Assembly: GCA_024682215.1 (NCBI GenBank)
Contig: JAIKZM010000213.1
Location: forward strand, 1 to 54,805
Source of the DNA: Saccharofermentans sp.
GTDB lineage: Bacteria; Bacillota; Clostridia; Saccharofermentanales; Saccharofermentanaceae
DNA: 54,805 nt
Reading direction: 5' to 3'
Positions 1 to 7,988 of the stretch are shown piece by piece. A program made the translations under genes and the position numbers. Each line of letters opens with the position of its first letter. Positions within the stretch are counted from its first letter, which is position 1. The notes beneath the pieces were generated by a model that saw nothing but the letters and a program-made list of their open reading frames with translations, was not told the DNA's origin and did no database searches.

Positions 1-65
1 TATTCTTCATCCTGTACAGGTGTGAACATGCTGCCGAAGAAGTTCTTAACGTTGAAATTACCCAT
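1..65 (-). CDS. sepF: Cell-division protein SepF, N-terminal fragment (cut by window edge)
   Basis: The reverse strand starts an ORF at 65 (ATG) nine bases after a perfect AGGAGG (75-80) and runs off the window. The 21 visible residues begin MGNFNVKNFFGSMF and end in VQDEE. SepF polypeptides start with a short amphipathic membrane-binding helix followed by an acidic linker, and this fits. The main support is position: yggS directly followed by sepF is the standard Firmicutes ylm order. SepF would polymerise on the membrane and tether FtsZ. Too little is visible to confirm the core domain. Confidence 0.6.
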   Translation of the reverse strand, partial: MGNFNVKNFFGSMFTPVQDEE

Positions 66-122
66 TTGTGTTTTCCTCCTTAAAATTTCGCCCGACCAAG
101 GACTTTCGTAAAACATAAGTGG

Positions 123-151
123 AGATTACCGAACTTATAGAAGCAGTTCAA
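123..151 (-). promoter_or_regulatory. Predicted sigma-A promoter of sepF
   Basis: Reading the minus strand, TTGAAC (146-151) and TAATCT (123-128) are separated by exactly 17 bases, giving a start near 116 and a leader of about 50 bases before the sepF ATG. SepF would therefore have its own promoter after yggS. Inference from consensus only. Confidence 0.45.
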
Positions 152-194
152 TAGATTTGGGCAATATGACACAAGAAGGTAACTGAAACAGGGG

Positions 195-217
195 TTTTGT
201 TACAAAATGTAACAAAA
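195..217. repeat. Perfect inverted repeat in the yggS-sepF gap
   Basis: TTTTGTTACA (195-204), three bases, then its exact complement TGTAACAAAA (208-217). It lies about 45 bases upstream of the predicted sepF -35. A ten-base perfect dyad with a three-base centre could be an operator or a weak hairpin. It has little GC and no clear unidirectional U-tract, so a strong terminator is unlikely. No regulator family is assigned. Confidence 0.5.
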
Positions 218-242
218 ATCAAAGGTTTTTAATGTATCAGTG

Positions 243-980
243 TTACACGGAAATATATTTGGATCTATCGCCAAATATAGCTGTACCAATCCTTACATGG
301 GTTGCGCCTTCCAATATGGCGCTCTTGTAATCCTGACTCATGCCCATTGAAAGAACCTTCCATGAATCAGAACGGACATACGATGATAGATCCTCGTATA
401 TAGAACGCGTGCGCGCGAAAACTTCTCTGGCTTCGCCTTCATATGTTTCAATGGGAGCCATTGTCATGAGACCGCAGACTTCGATCCCGGGCATATTCAT
501 TATGTTGTCCAAAGCAGGCTTCAACTGATGCGGAGCAAAGCCGTGCTTTGATTCTTCGCCTGATACATTTGCCTGCAGCAGAATGCGCGTCGTAACATTG
601 TTACCGGAAGAACGCCTGGATATTTCCTCTGCAAGCTCTACCGTATTAACGGAATGGATGAGTTTCGTCTTCCCTATTACATATTTGACTTTATTCTTTT
701 GGAGCGTTCCGATAAGATGCCAGTTTACATCGATGTCGAGAGCCGAAAACCTCTCAACCTTCGGCATAAGTTCCTGGACCCTGTTTTCACCGAGATCTTT
801 TAAACCGGCCATAACGGCAGCTTCCGCATACTGGACGGGGAATACTTTTGACACACCTATCAGTGTGATCTCTTCAGGATCTCTTCCTGCAGCAATGGCA
901 CAGGATCTTATTTCGCTTCTGACTTTTTCAATGTTTTCTTTAAGCTGAGCCAACAGCCCATCATCGTAATCGTATTCCAT
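243..980 (-). CDS. yggS: YggS/PROSC-family pyridoxal-phosphate homeostasis protein
   Basis: Cytosolic PLP-binding protein of the alanine-racemase-like TIM-barrel fold that buffers free PLP; no catalytic reaction is established for the family. The Schiff-base lysine is in IGVSKVFP (about residue 45). GENRVQEL, IHSVN and the C-terminal SMGMSQDY and GTAIFG signatures are all present, and length (245) is normal. I chose the ATG at 980. A TTG at 989 has a slightly better GGGAG spacing and would overlap the upstream stop by 8 bases. The gene sits between the HlyD-like gene and sepF, as in the ylm division cluster. Confidence 0.93.
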   Translation of the reverse strand: MEYDYDDGLLAQLKENIEKVRSEIRSCAIAAGRDPEEITLIGVSKVFPVQYAEAAVMAGLKDLGENRVQELMPKVERFSALDIDVNWHLIGTLQKNKVKYVIGKTKLIHSVNTVELAEEISRRSSGNNVTTRILLQANVSGEESKHGFAPHQLKPALDNIMNMPGIEVCGLMTMAPIETYEGEAREVFARTRSIYEDLSSYVRSDSWKVLSMGMSQDYKSAILEGATHVRIGTAIFGDRSKYISV

Positions 981-981
981 A

Positions 982-3231
982 TCAGTCAACCTTATCTCCC
1001 GGTTTAACGGTCTTAGGATTTGTGATTATTACAGTATTGAGATCAGGCACCTTGGAACTGCCTGCGCGGTCGATTATCGCAAACTCACGGTCGTTGTCCA
1101 TCATGATGACCCTGACTTCTTCAACAAATCCCTGATTATTCGTATAGACGGATGCCATACCCGTATATCTCGTGATCTTGACGTTGTCGGTAGAAGCTCC
1201 AAGACCCGAGGATGAATTTACAAAGCCTGCCGTATATCCGTCAGGACAAAGCCTTGAAAGCCTCAGGAGGCTGCCGAAATCATTCTGCGTCGTAAACGCA
1301 ACAATAAATCCGCCGCTGCTTAAAGTCTCGGTATGGATGACCGTGCATCCGGGAACGTTTATTGTCTTTCTCGTGGGTGTCTGGCCGTTCTCATCAGGCT
1401 TTCCGGGATTCGGTACGACATTGACATTAAACATATCGCCGTTTGTGAAAGAACTTACGGAAGCGCCTGTCTTAGGTCCGAAATAAACGCAGAATGCCGA
1501 AGATCCCTTAGGAGCATATTCCTGATTCATAAGACTTGCTACCGATGTCTTCATTCCGCTGGATTCACTTATGACGATCTCGATGTCTACCGTACGGCGG
1601 TCCAAAAGCGACTCTACGGCGCGCGCGGTATTGAATGTGATAAGCATGCCCTGTGCGTCTTCCTCACAGCGTACGACCTCACAGTCATCTATTGAGATGC
1701 CTTCAGACCTGACATTTATATCGTGCTTGGTCCCTACCGCAAAGTCTGACATTGCCGCGTCATTCTTTGAAAGATTGACGGTAATATACTGGTTCTCGTT
1801 CTGCGCGATCCTTACTGCTCCCTGTCCTTCCTTTACATAAAGGTCGGAAGTGATAGCACCCTTGGAATCGTTAATGAGTTTTCTTACATCGGCGAGGGGC
1901 ATATTGAGGAACGAAGAGTAATTGATCGCACTCTCATTTCCGTCAAGCCTGAACGAAACGATACCGGGCTTATGTGCGCTGATCATTGCGGCATCACGCT
2001 GGATCTGTGACTGGTAGAGTTTCTCATCGTTACGGAGAACTGTGAGCCTGTCATCACTGAAAGAGATCTTGGACATTTCCGATTCGCGCTCTTCAAGGAC
2101 AACGTTGACCGAAGCACCGTAAGTTGCCGAGTTGGTAAGATTTCCGTTCATGGCATCGAACCTGACGGAATCCATGAGGGATGAAATATTCGTGTTGTAT
2201 TTTCTGTAAAGCGTATCAGCTTCGGGTACGTCACCGCTTAATATCAGTTCCTGCTGAACATCCGAGATCTGCGACTGAACATTACGAAGATCGGTAACCA
2301 CGGACTTCATCGATTCGGGAACGACCATGGCGAGAGCCTGATCCTTAGCAACTCTGGATCCTTCCGTGATCTGCGTAACGAGGTCACCGGCATTGGCGGA
2401 ATTTATAACCTCTTCATCACGTACCACCAAAGCCTTTGCACCGATGGAGTGTTCCACGGTTCCCATGGTTACAAATGCGAAACGAGGCTTCTCGGCGATA
2501 TAGTCGTAAAGGTGATGAACAACAAACGAAAGGACAACAAGAGCCGCGACCACAACGATGGTTCCTAAGAAACCGTTCCTGATCGCCTTATTCTGTGCAC
2601 TTTTCTGAGAAGGATTCTTGCGCGACGCAGTCTTGCCTTCAATCTTGGCCTGCTCGATTTCAGCAAGCTTTTCAAATTTCTTTTTCTTTTCCTCCGGCGT
2701 CAGTTTACGCTTTCCCTTGGGCGGAACACCGTCTTTTGCCTGCGGATGCTTTTTGGCAACATAGTCCTCAGGATAAGGAAGATTGCTCTTCTTGGCATTA
2801 TTCTGCTTTGAAGGCTTCTTATGGGGAGCATTCTTCATGTCCTTTCGGATATCATGCGGCCTGCCGGAAAGCTTCTGCTGGATTCCCTGAGGTTTAACGG
2901 AAGGTTTCTGCTGTTCGCTTTGAGGCTTTCCGCCCGTCATCTGCTGTGACATGGCAGGATTGACACGCTTCTTGGGATAACCCTGCCCCTTTTTGCCGGA
3001 AGGCGCAGAACCGTTTACAGGCCTCTGCCGGCCGTTTACGGGAGCTGTTCCGTTAACCGGTCTCTGAACACCCTGAGCTGGTCTTTCAGGCCTCTTACCG
3101 CCTCTTGCCGGGACATTGCCTGCATTACCTCTGACAGGTCTTCCTGAAGGCTGCCTGCCGGAATTGGCGGGCTTGCCCTTTTTTCTGCCGTTATTCTGCG
3201 GAGCATTGTACCATTTCTGATCATCAGGCAT
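982..3231 (-). CDS. Membrane-anchored HlyD-like periplasmic-adaptor protein with long basic N-terminus
   Basis: 749 residues. Residues 1-215 are low-complexity, rich in Pro, Gly, Gln, Lys and Arg, with a repeated RPVNG element near 57-75. A single membrane span lies at about 219-241, and the rest is extracytoplasmic with a HlyD/RND-adaptor-like beta core (AKALVVRDEEVINS) and coiled-coil stretches. Proteins of this kind are annotated as HlyD family efflux adaptors next to yggS-sepF in Clostridia, but no ABC or RND partner is present here, so an envelope or divisome role is more plausible than export (inference). The ATG at 3231 is chosen because GGAGG (3241-3245) sits upstream; the longer in-frame reading lies inside the preceding gene. 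Confidence 0.75.
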   Translation of the reverse strand: MPDDQKWYNAPQNNGRKKGKPANSGRQPSGRPVRGNAGNVPARGGKRPERPAQGVQRPVNGTAPVNGRQRPVNGSAPSGKKGQGYPKKRVNPAMSQQMTGGKPQSEQQKPSVKPQGIQQKLSGRPHDIRKDMKNAPHKKPSKQNNAKKSNLPYPEDYVAKKHPQAKDGVPPKGKRKLTPEEKKKKFEKLAEIEQAKIEGKTASRKNPSQKSAQNKAIRNGFLGTIVVVAALVVLSFVVHHLYDYIAEKPRFAFVTMGTVEHSIGAKALVVRDEEVINSANAGDLVTQITEGSRVAKDQALAMVVPESMKSVVTDLRNVQSQISDVQQELILSGDVPEADTLYRKYNTNISSLMDSVRFDAMNGNLTNSATYGASVNVVLEERESEMSKISFSDDRLTVLRNDEKLYQSQIQRDAAMISAHKPGIVSFRLDGNESAINYSSFLNMPLADVRKLINDSKGAITSDLYVKEGQGAVRIAQNENQYITVNLSKNDAAMSDFAVGTKHDINVRSEGISIDDCEVVRCEEDAQGMLITFNTARAVESLLDRRTVDIEIVISESSGMKTSVASLMNQEYAPKGSSAFCVYFGPKTGASVSSFTNGDMFNVNVVPNPGKPDENGQTPTRKTINVPGCTVIHTETLSSGGFIVAFTTQNDFGSLLRLSRLCPDGYTAGFVNSSSGLGASTDNVKITRYTGMASVYTNNQGFVEEVRVIMMDNDREFAIIDRAGSSKVPDLNTVIITNPKTVKPGDKVD

Positions 3232-3235
3232 AGGT

Positions 3236-4510
3236 TCAATCCTCCAGCGCGAGCATGCAGGCAAGCTTGACCTGCTCACGTGCAAGGCCGCCCTGCATGT
3301 ATGCAATATACGGAGCTTTCATCGGGCCGTCACAGGAAAGCTCGGTCGTAGCTCCCTGTACGAAAGCTCCGGCCGCCATTATTACCTGGTCCTGATAACC
3401 CGGCATATCCCACGGTTCTGGAGTTACAAACGAATCAACCGGTGCGCATGACTGTATCGCGCCGACAAACTTCTTCATCTTTTCGGGTTCACCGAAAGTC
3501 AGTGTCTGAACGATGTCCCCTCTGGGTTCTTCTGCAGAAGGACTGGTGACAAAGCCTGCAAGCTCAAAGAGTTTTGCTGCAAAGACCGCACCTGCCAGAC
3601 ATTCGCCTACGCACTGCGGAGCTGTGAAAAGCCCTCTTGCGATCATGCCGTTAAGGCCCAGCGTAGGACCGACCTCACTGCCGAGTCCGGCTGTTGTAAG
3701 GTGTCTTGCCGCATTTTCAACGAGATCAGCCCTTCCCGCGATATATCCGCCGGTCTTGCAGATACCGCCGCCCGGATTCTTGATAAGCGAACCTGCAATG
3801 ATATCCGCACCGTTCTGAGTAGGTTCGGTCTTTTCGGTGAATTCGCCATAGCAGTTATCAACAGCAACTATGACATCGGGTTTTATCTTTTTGGCACATT
3901 CCGCGATCTTCTTTATGTCACTGCAAAGAAGCGCTCTGCGTCCGGAATATCCTCTGGATTTCTGAATGAATACCATCTTGGTCTTATCGGTTATGGCAGC
4001 TTTAATGGCCTCAAGGTCAGGCTCCCCCGATTCCTTAAGATCGACCTGCTTGTAACTGATGCCGTAAGATACCAGTGACATGTCATTGTCACCGCTGCCG
4101 ATGCCTATGGTCGACATGAGCGTATCGTAAGGGCGGCCGGTAACGGAAAGCATTTCGTCTCCGGGTCTTAATACAGCCCAGAGCAAAGCGGATATGGCCT
4201 GCGTACCGGAGCTGATCTGGATCCTTACATATGCCTTCTCGGCACCAAAAACACGGGCGAAGATGCTTTCGATCTTCTCCCTGCCTATGTCATCGTATCC
4301 GTAACCGGTGGTCTGTCCCATGTGAACATCGGAGAATCTCTCCTGCCTGAACGCATCAAGGACCTTAAGCTGGTTATATGCAACAATGTCTTTTATCTCG
4401 TTATATGCATCAGCACATGCCTCTTCCGCCTTGGCGGCAAGCTCGAGCACACGTGTTCCGACGCCGTAAGCGCCGTAGTTTTTTAATATGTCAGTGTCAG
4501 TTATTGTCAA
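3236..4510 (-). CDS. Methionine gamma-lyase-like PLP enzyme (aluminium-resistance family)
   Basis: 424 residues, full length for the PF06838-type (YnbB) branch of Cys/Met metabolism PLP enzymes. Visible landmarks: cofactor-stacking region SSGTQAIS (about 100-107), Asp218 in VAVDNCYGE, and the internal-aldimine Lys244 in SLIKNPGGGICKTGGY. The family is thought to cleave sulfur amino acids such as methionine, but the true substrate is often unproven. Translation starts at a TTG (4510) preceded by AGAAGG at eight bases; the next Met is at residue 64, so TTG is the likely start. The stop lies 4 bases before the HlyD-like start, implying co-transcription. Confidence 0.88.
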   Translation of the reverse strand: MTITDTDILKNYGAYGVGTRVLELAAKAEEACADAYNEIKDIVAYNQLKVLDAFRQERFSDVHMGQTTGYGYDDIGREKIESIFARVFGAEKAYVRIQISSGTQAISALLWAVLRPGDEMLSVTGRPYDTLMSTIGIGSGDNDMSLVSYGISYKQVDLKESGEPDLEAIKAAITDKTKMVFIQKSRGYSGRRALLCSDIKKIAECAKKIKPDVIVAVDNCYGEFTEKTEPTQNGADIIAGSLIKNPGGGICKTGGYIAGRADLVENAARHLTTAGLGSEVGPTLGLNGMIARGLFTAPQCVGECLAGAVFAAKLFELAGFVTSPSAEEPRGDIVQTLTFGEPEKMKKFVGAIQSCAPVDSFVTPEPWDMPGYQDQVIMAAGAFVQGATTELSCDGPMKAPYIAYMQGGLAREQVKLACMLALED

Positions 4511-4566
4511 AGGATCTGCCTTCTTATTGCTTTATTAAAATATAATTATAGCATAAAGGCGAAAAA

Positions 4567-5547
4567 TCAATCGTAAAATGCAAGATTTAGCGCGCCCCTT
4601 ACACAAGTAAACTTAACCTTGCGTCCGGAGAAGTCCTCGCCGTCGTAGTTTCCGTTGAGATCACGGTATCCTGTAGCCTCCACGGTAATCTCGGTCGTCC
4701 TGAAACAATCGACATATTTCCTGCCCTCGTGGAGTCCTTTTTTATACTTGGTAATGAGGAATACAGCCCTCGGCAGGCTCACCTGTCCGATGGCGCATAC
4801 ATCCAGCAGACCGTCTTTGACATCCGCTCTCGGAGCAGGACAGAAGCCGCTGCCATAATAAGAACCGTTGCAGATGCTTATGAGAGTAAATCCGGGCTTC
4901 TTGGCAAACTCCGGGACCTCGCTTCCCCTTGTACATTCATATTTGAAATCGAATTTCCTGTTTCCGAAAAGAGCTCCTGCAGCAGAGATCGGATAAGACA
5001 TCTTCCTGATAAAAGCCGATTTCGGATGTCTTAAAACGCGGGATTTCGCTCTGAGCTGCACTTCGGTATCAAGTCCGATTGAAGCGACGTTGTTGCACCA
5101 TGCAGAACTTTCAGGTATCAGATTTCCCTTTGAATCGAACGATTCCACACGGATCAGGTCAATCGGCCTGACAACATAATCGTTCTTGGTAATCTCGCTG
5201 ACGCAGTATTCACAGTCGCCTCTGTGATGTTCATCCATAACTGACCTTGCGAAATCATTGCCGGTACCCAGTGGGATTATCGCCATCGGCAGACTGCTTC
5301 CGGCAAGCACATTGGCAACCTCATGAACCGTTCCGTCACCTCCGCAGGCAATGACAAGAGTATCACCGTCATCCTGTTCAAGGATCTCACGCGCTATTTC
5401 TGAGGCGTGTCCGGCATGCTCTGTATAACGGATCTCACAGCCCTTCATGCTCTCGGTAAAAAGACCGGCCGCGGCTTTGAATCTTTCCATTCCGCGCGAA
5501 TCCGCCCTGCTGTTGACTATGAAAACTTTCCTGCTGTAGCTTTTCAT
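4567..5547 (-). CDS. Diacylglycerol-kinase-family lipid kinase (YegS/BmrU/DgkB-like)
   Basis: 326 residues. The catalytic-fold signatures GGDGTVHEV (69-77) and PLGTGNDFARS (92-102) identify a DAGK_cat-domain lipid kinase that uses ATP to phosphorylate diacylglycerol or a related lipid at the inner membrane face. The C-terminal beta-sandwich (GSYYGSGFCPAPRADVKDGLLDV) is also present. Its ATG (5547) overlaps the acp stop in an ATGA junction, so it is translationally coupled to the acyl carrier protein. Together with the FabT-like regulator this suggests a phospholipid-recycling or precursor step under fatty-acid control. Exact lipid substrate cannot be read from sequence. Confidence 0.88.
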   Translation of the reverse strand: MKSYSRKVFIVNSRADSRGMERFKAAAGLFTESMKGCEIRYTEHAGHASEIAREILEQDDGDTLVIACGGDGTVHEVANVLAGSSLPMAIIPLGTGNDFARSVMDEHHRGDCEYCVSEITKNDYVVRPIDLIRVESFDSKGNLIPESSAWCNNVASIGLDTEVQLRAKSRVLRHPKSAFIRKMSYPISAAGALFGNRKFDFKYECTRGSEVPEFAKKPGFTLISICNGSYYGSGFCPAPRADVKDGLLDVCAIGQVSLPRAVFLITKYKKGLHEGRKYVDCFRTTEITVEATGYRDLNGNYDGEDFSGRKVKFTCVRGALNLAFYD

Positions 5548-5822
5548 TTTCCTTCGGTGAGCCGCATTATGAGGTTAACGATGTCATCAACTGTTTTCAT
5601 CTGATCGAGCATCTCATCCGGAAGCTTGATGTTATAAGCCTCTTCAAGATCGATAACGAACTCGTAAAGCTGAAGCGAATCAAAAGGAAGCTCCGTATTG
5701 AGATCCATGTCCCTCTCTATATCATCTGCGGACACCTCAAGGTCGGAACTCAGGATGCGTATGACTTCGTTATAGATCTGTTCACGTCTGGAATCAGGAT
5801 TCTTGGCATTTCCCATGATCAC
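5544..5822 (-). CDS. acpP: Acyl carrier protein
   Basis: 92 residues; four-helix acidic carrier domain with the phosphopantetheine site Ser49 in PFDSLQLYE, followed by the acidic helix FVIDLEEAYN. It carries acyl chains during fatty-acid and phospholipid synthesis. No fab condensing-enzyme genes are adjacent, so this may be a dedicated or second ACP. Start is GTG (5822), overlapping the MarR stop as GTGA, with AGGAG five bases upstream; an ATG at 5816 is the alternative. Placement directly after a FabT-type regulator is meaningful because FabT of streptococci uses acyl-ACP as corepressor. Confidence 0.9.
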   Translation of the reverse strand: MIMGNAKNPDSRREQIYNEVIRILSSDLEVSADDIERDMDLNTELPFDSLQLYEFVIDLEEAYNIKLPDEMLDQMKTVDDIVNLIMRLTEGK

Positions 5823-6334
5823 TCATTCTCCTTTTTGCTGTCCTTGGCGACCTCCATGGCCGTCTTCCTGACATTATCCGCTCCGTCATATCGTCTGAGC
5901 TGCTGGGCGACATACAAGTCAACCTCGTTTACGAGATCAAGAAGATGTTTTCTGTCCGCTTCGTTGTAACCGCTCAGGATGTGCTTTGCCAGCACTCTGT
6001 GAAACTTGCTGTTCATCCTGCAGGCAAGTTTTCCGTTTCTCGTAAGACTGATCCTTACAACGCGCTTGTCATTGGTATCACGCTGTCTGATGACATAACC
6101 CTTCTTAACAAGCCTGTCGATGGCAACCGTAAGGGTTCCTGTAGTAATTCCCAGGTCCTCGGCGGTCTTCGTCATAGTTCTGGATTCATAGGGACCAATA
6201 GCAGTGAGTGTATGCATTTCTGCTATGGAAAGGTCAGAAAAATAACCGGCCTGAAGGGATTTTTCTTCAGTAAGAACAACGTTTTCAAAGATCCGGACAA
6301 GCGCCTCGGACATTACTTCTTCTTCGATCTTCAA
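5819..6334 (-). CDS. fabT: MarR-family regulator, FabT-like
   Basis: 171 residues with a complete MarR winged helix: recognition-helix region ITTGTLTVAIDRLVKKGYV and wing RDTNDKRVVRISLT. The opening segment (SEALVRIFENVVLTEEKSLQ) resembles FabT of lactic acid bacteria, a repressor of fatty-acid synthesis. Two further facts support that call: the gene is followed by acp, and a near-consensus FabT operator lies at its own promoter. A C-terminal tail of roughly 20 charged residues is extra. Start is TTG (6334) after GGGGGA at seven bases; an ATG at 6313 is possible but lacks a clear ribosome binding site. The orthology call is an inference; MarR function is secure. Confidence 0.72.
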   Translation of the reverse strand: MKIEEEVMSEALVRIFENVVLTEEKSLQAGYFSDLSIAEMHTLTAIGPYESRTMTKTAEDLGITTGTLTVAIDRLVKKGYVIRQRDTNDKRVVRISLTRNGKLACRMNSKFHRVLAKHILSGYNEADRKHLLDLVNEVDLYVAQQLRRYDGADNVRKTAMEVAKDSKKENE

Positions 6335-6365
6335 CTTAAAGTCCCCCGTAAAATGCGTTTTAAGT

Positions 6366-6394
6366 ATTTTACACTAACAGGCCATTTACCACAA
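6366..6394 (-). promoter_or_regulatory. Predicted promoter of the fabT-acp-lipid kinase operon
   Basis: Minus strand TTGTGG (6389-6394), 17 bases, TAAAAT (6366-6371). The FabT-like dyad begins one base upstream of this -35, so a bound regulator would contact or block the polymerase site. Predicted start near 6359. Confidence 0.5.
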
Positions 6395-6395
6395 A

Positions 6396-6408
6396 TTTGA
6401 ATATCAAA
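6396..6408. promoter_or_regulatory. FabT-like operator at the fabT promoter
   Basis: TTTGAATATCAAA is a dyad TTTGA-3-TCAAA. The published FabT site core is TTTGATTATCAAA, so 12 of 13 bases agree, and flanking AA and GT bases also resemble the extended site. It directly abuts the -35 of the fabT operon, as expected for autoregulation. An identical copy occurs at 32447-32459. Confidence 0.65.
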
Positions 6409-6411
6409 GTA

Positions 6412-6606
6412 TCAGTTTGTTTTTCCGGGAGACCTTTTGCGGGAACCGTTGCAGCCGCTTGAATAAACGCAATTTTCACAACCACAGGAACAGGTCTTTC
6501 CCTTTTTGTGGTCTTTAACAAGCCTGATCACAGCGAGTACGGCAAAAAACGCTATGACCATAACGATCAGAACGGAAACAATATTCCTGATTATCCAATC
6601 AATCAT
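6412..6606 (-). CDS. FeoB-associated Cys-rich membrane protein
   Basis: 64 residues: one N-terminal membrane helix (about 6-29) followed by a basic stretch and a compact cysteine cluster (Cys39, 41, 43, 46 and 52), then a basic tail. This is the layout of the small FeoB-associated Cys-rich proteins that accompany ferrous-iron transporters and may bind iron. Here no feoA or feoB lies nearby; the divergent neighbour is a DtxR-like metal regulator, which keeps the iron theme. Function within Feo uptake is presumed, not proven. Confidence 0.8.
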   Translation of the reverse strand: MIDWIIRNIVSVLIVMVIAFFAVLAVIRLVKDHKKGKTCSCGCENCVYSSGCNGSRKRSPGKTN

Positions 6607-6706
6607 AAATTATCACCATGCTCTTTACATTTAGCGGTTTTTCTTAAACCCATATTGTAGTATTCTATCAATTGGTGGACGGAAAATATATAAGGCAGGT
6701 ATTGTT

Positions 6707-7072
6707 ATGGAACTAAAAGAATCAGGCGAAATGTATCTTGAGACCATCCTCGTTCTTTCCCAGAATCAGAAGAATGTCCGTTCTCTTGATATAGCAAAAT
6801 ATCTTCATTATTCCAAGCCCAGCATTTCCCGTGCCATGGGAATCCTCCGCAACGCTAAATACATCTCCATAGATGAATCCGGTTACATCACACTTACAAA
6901 CTCAGGCCGTGAGATCGCAGAAAAGATCTATGAGCGCCATGTTGTCATTTCCGGTGTTCTTGAATCCATCGGCGTTGACAAGGAGACGGCAGCCGAGGAT
7001 GCTTGCCGCATCGAGCATGTAATCAGCGATAAGTCTTTTGAGGCTCTTAAGAAAAGCCTCAACATGTCTTAA
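6707..7072 (+). CDS. DtxR/MntR-family metal-dependent transcriptional regulator
   Basis: 121 residues: N-terminal winged helix (about 6-62, recognition helix SKPSISRAMGILRNA) and the iron-dependent-repressor dimerisation domain. Likely metal ligands are His78 (ERHVVISGVL) and the Cys100-x2-Glu103-His104 group (DACRIEHVIS), matching the conserved DtxR/MntR ligands. There is no SH3-like third domain, as in MntR-size members. It is divergent from the Cys-rich Feo-associated peptide, so it probably controls iron or manganese acquisition; which metal it senses cannot be told. Its stop codon overlaps that of the convergent CPBP gene on a shared TTAA. Confidence 0.88.
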   Translation: MELKESGEMYLETILVLSQNQKNVRSLDIAKYLHYSKPSISRAMGILRNAKYISIDESGYITLTNSGREIAEKIYERHVVISGVLESIGVDKETAAEDACRIEHVISDKSFEALKKSLNMS

Positions 7073-7974
7073 TCCAAAGTCTGCGTTTCTTCTTTTTCTT
7101 TAAGATACAAAGTATTGTCCTTTGCAGCAACAATAAAGAGGACAACGGTTATCGCCGCGGCAACCGCGGCGAATATTATTTTCTGCATAGAGGAAATGCC
7201 CGCTCCCTCAAGAAACAGTTCTACGCTCGTGCCGAAGAAATTGAAAACAACATGAGCTGCAACCGTAAGGATCAGCGTCTTGTATTTGTACCTGATATAG
7301 CCAAGTGCCATTCCAAGCATAAACGCGTAAACGCCCTGAACAAGATTCATGTGCATCACACCGAACAACAGTCCCTGAATGACGATTACAGGCATATAAC
7401 TCATATTCGATTTCTCAAGCAATCCCTGCATTACGCCTCTGAAGCAAAGTTCCTCGGTTACGGGGCCCAATAAGTAACCGTAGATAACGGTGATGAACAC
7501 ATTGGTCCCAAAAGATGACATTTTCATCAGTTCATTGTATTTTTCCATGACTGAAGGGATCACATTGTCGGCGATGATAAACAGACCGCTGATGACAAAA
7601 TACAAACATACAAGGATCGAAACAGTAATCACCACAGGCCTGAACCCGAGAGCTTTTCTGTAATCTGTCTTCGCCCCTTTCTTGACGATTCCCTTGTAAT
7701 ACCAGGGAATAAACACCGCCATGCAGATCAGGCAGTAAAGAACATAACAGAAAGCTGCATATTTCTGATTGAAAACATCCATCATCGCGGAAATCTCCAT
7801 GGGCATCCCCTGCCTGTTCATGTCAACCATTGCAAGTATCATGCCCGGCGTAGTCGCAGCCGTCTGCACCGCCACGATAATGGAAAAAGGAATAAATGAA
7901 AGGAAAAAATACGCTTTGCGGAATCCCTTCTTCTCTTCAGTCATGTTATTCACTTCAACGTTGTTTTCTGCCAT
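7069..7974 (-). CDS. CPBP-family intramembrane metalloprotease
   Basis: 301 residues with about seven or eight membrane helices. The CPBP (Abi/CAAX-protease-like) motif 1 EELCFRG is at 174-180 and motif 2 FGVMH at 204-208, giving the Glu-Glu and His residues expected for the intramembrane active site. Bacterial members process or protect membrane peptides; the substrate is unknown. The gene follows mutS2 by 14 bases and is probably the last cistron of the uvrB operon. It ends convergently against the DtxR-like gene with no recognisable terminator. A second CPBP gene lies at 49123-50010. Confidence 0.88.
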   Translation of the reverse strand: MAENNVEVNNMTEEKKGFRKAYFFLSFIPFSIIVAVQTAATTPGMILAMVDMNRQGMPMEISAMMDVFNQKYAAFCYVLYCLICMAVFIPWYYKGIVKKGAKTDYRKALGFRPVVITVSILVCLYFVISGLFIIADNVIPSVMEKYNELMKMSSFGTNVFITVIYGYLLGPVTEELCFRGVMQGLLEKSNMSYMPVIVIQGLLFGVMHMNLVQGVYAFMLGMALGYIRYKYKTLILTVAAHVVFNFFGTSVELFLEGAGISSMQKIIFAAVAAAITVVLFIVAAKDNTLYLKEKEETQTLD

Positions 7975-7988
7975 CAGAACACCTTTTC

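Noticed and set aside
195..217. Dyad read as a Rex site or a terminator
   Set aside because: Rex sites have TTGTTA and TAACAA six bases apart; here the gap is seven. The stem is AT-rich, so terminator function is weak.
3232..3306. Longer N-terminus for the HlyD-like protein
   Set aside because: It lies entirely inside the upstream gene; the ATG at 3231 has GGAGG correctly placed.
7041..7062. GAGGCT/AGCCTC hairpin at the end of the DtxR gene as a terminator
   Set aside because: It lies within the coding sequence and has no U-tract on either strand.
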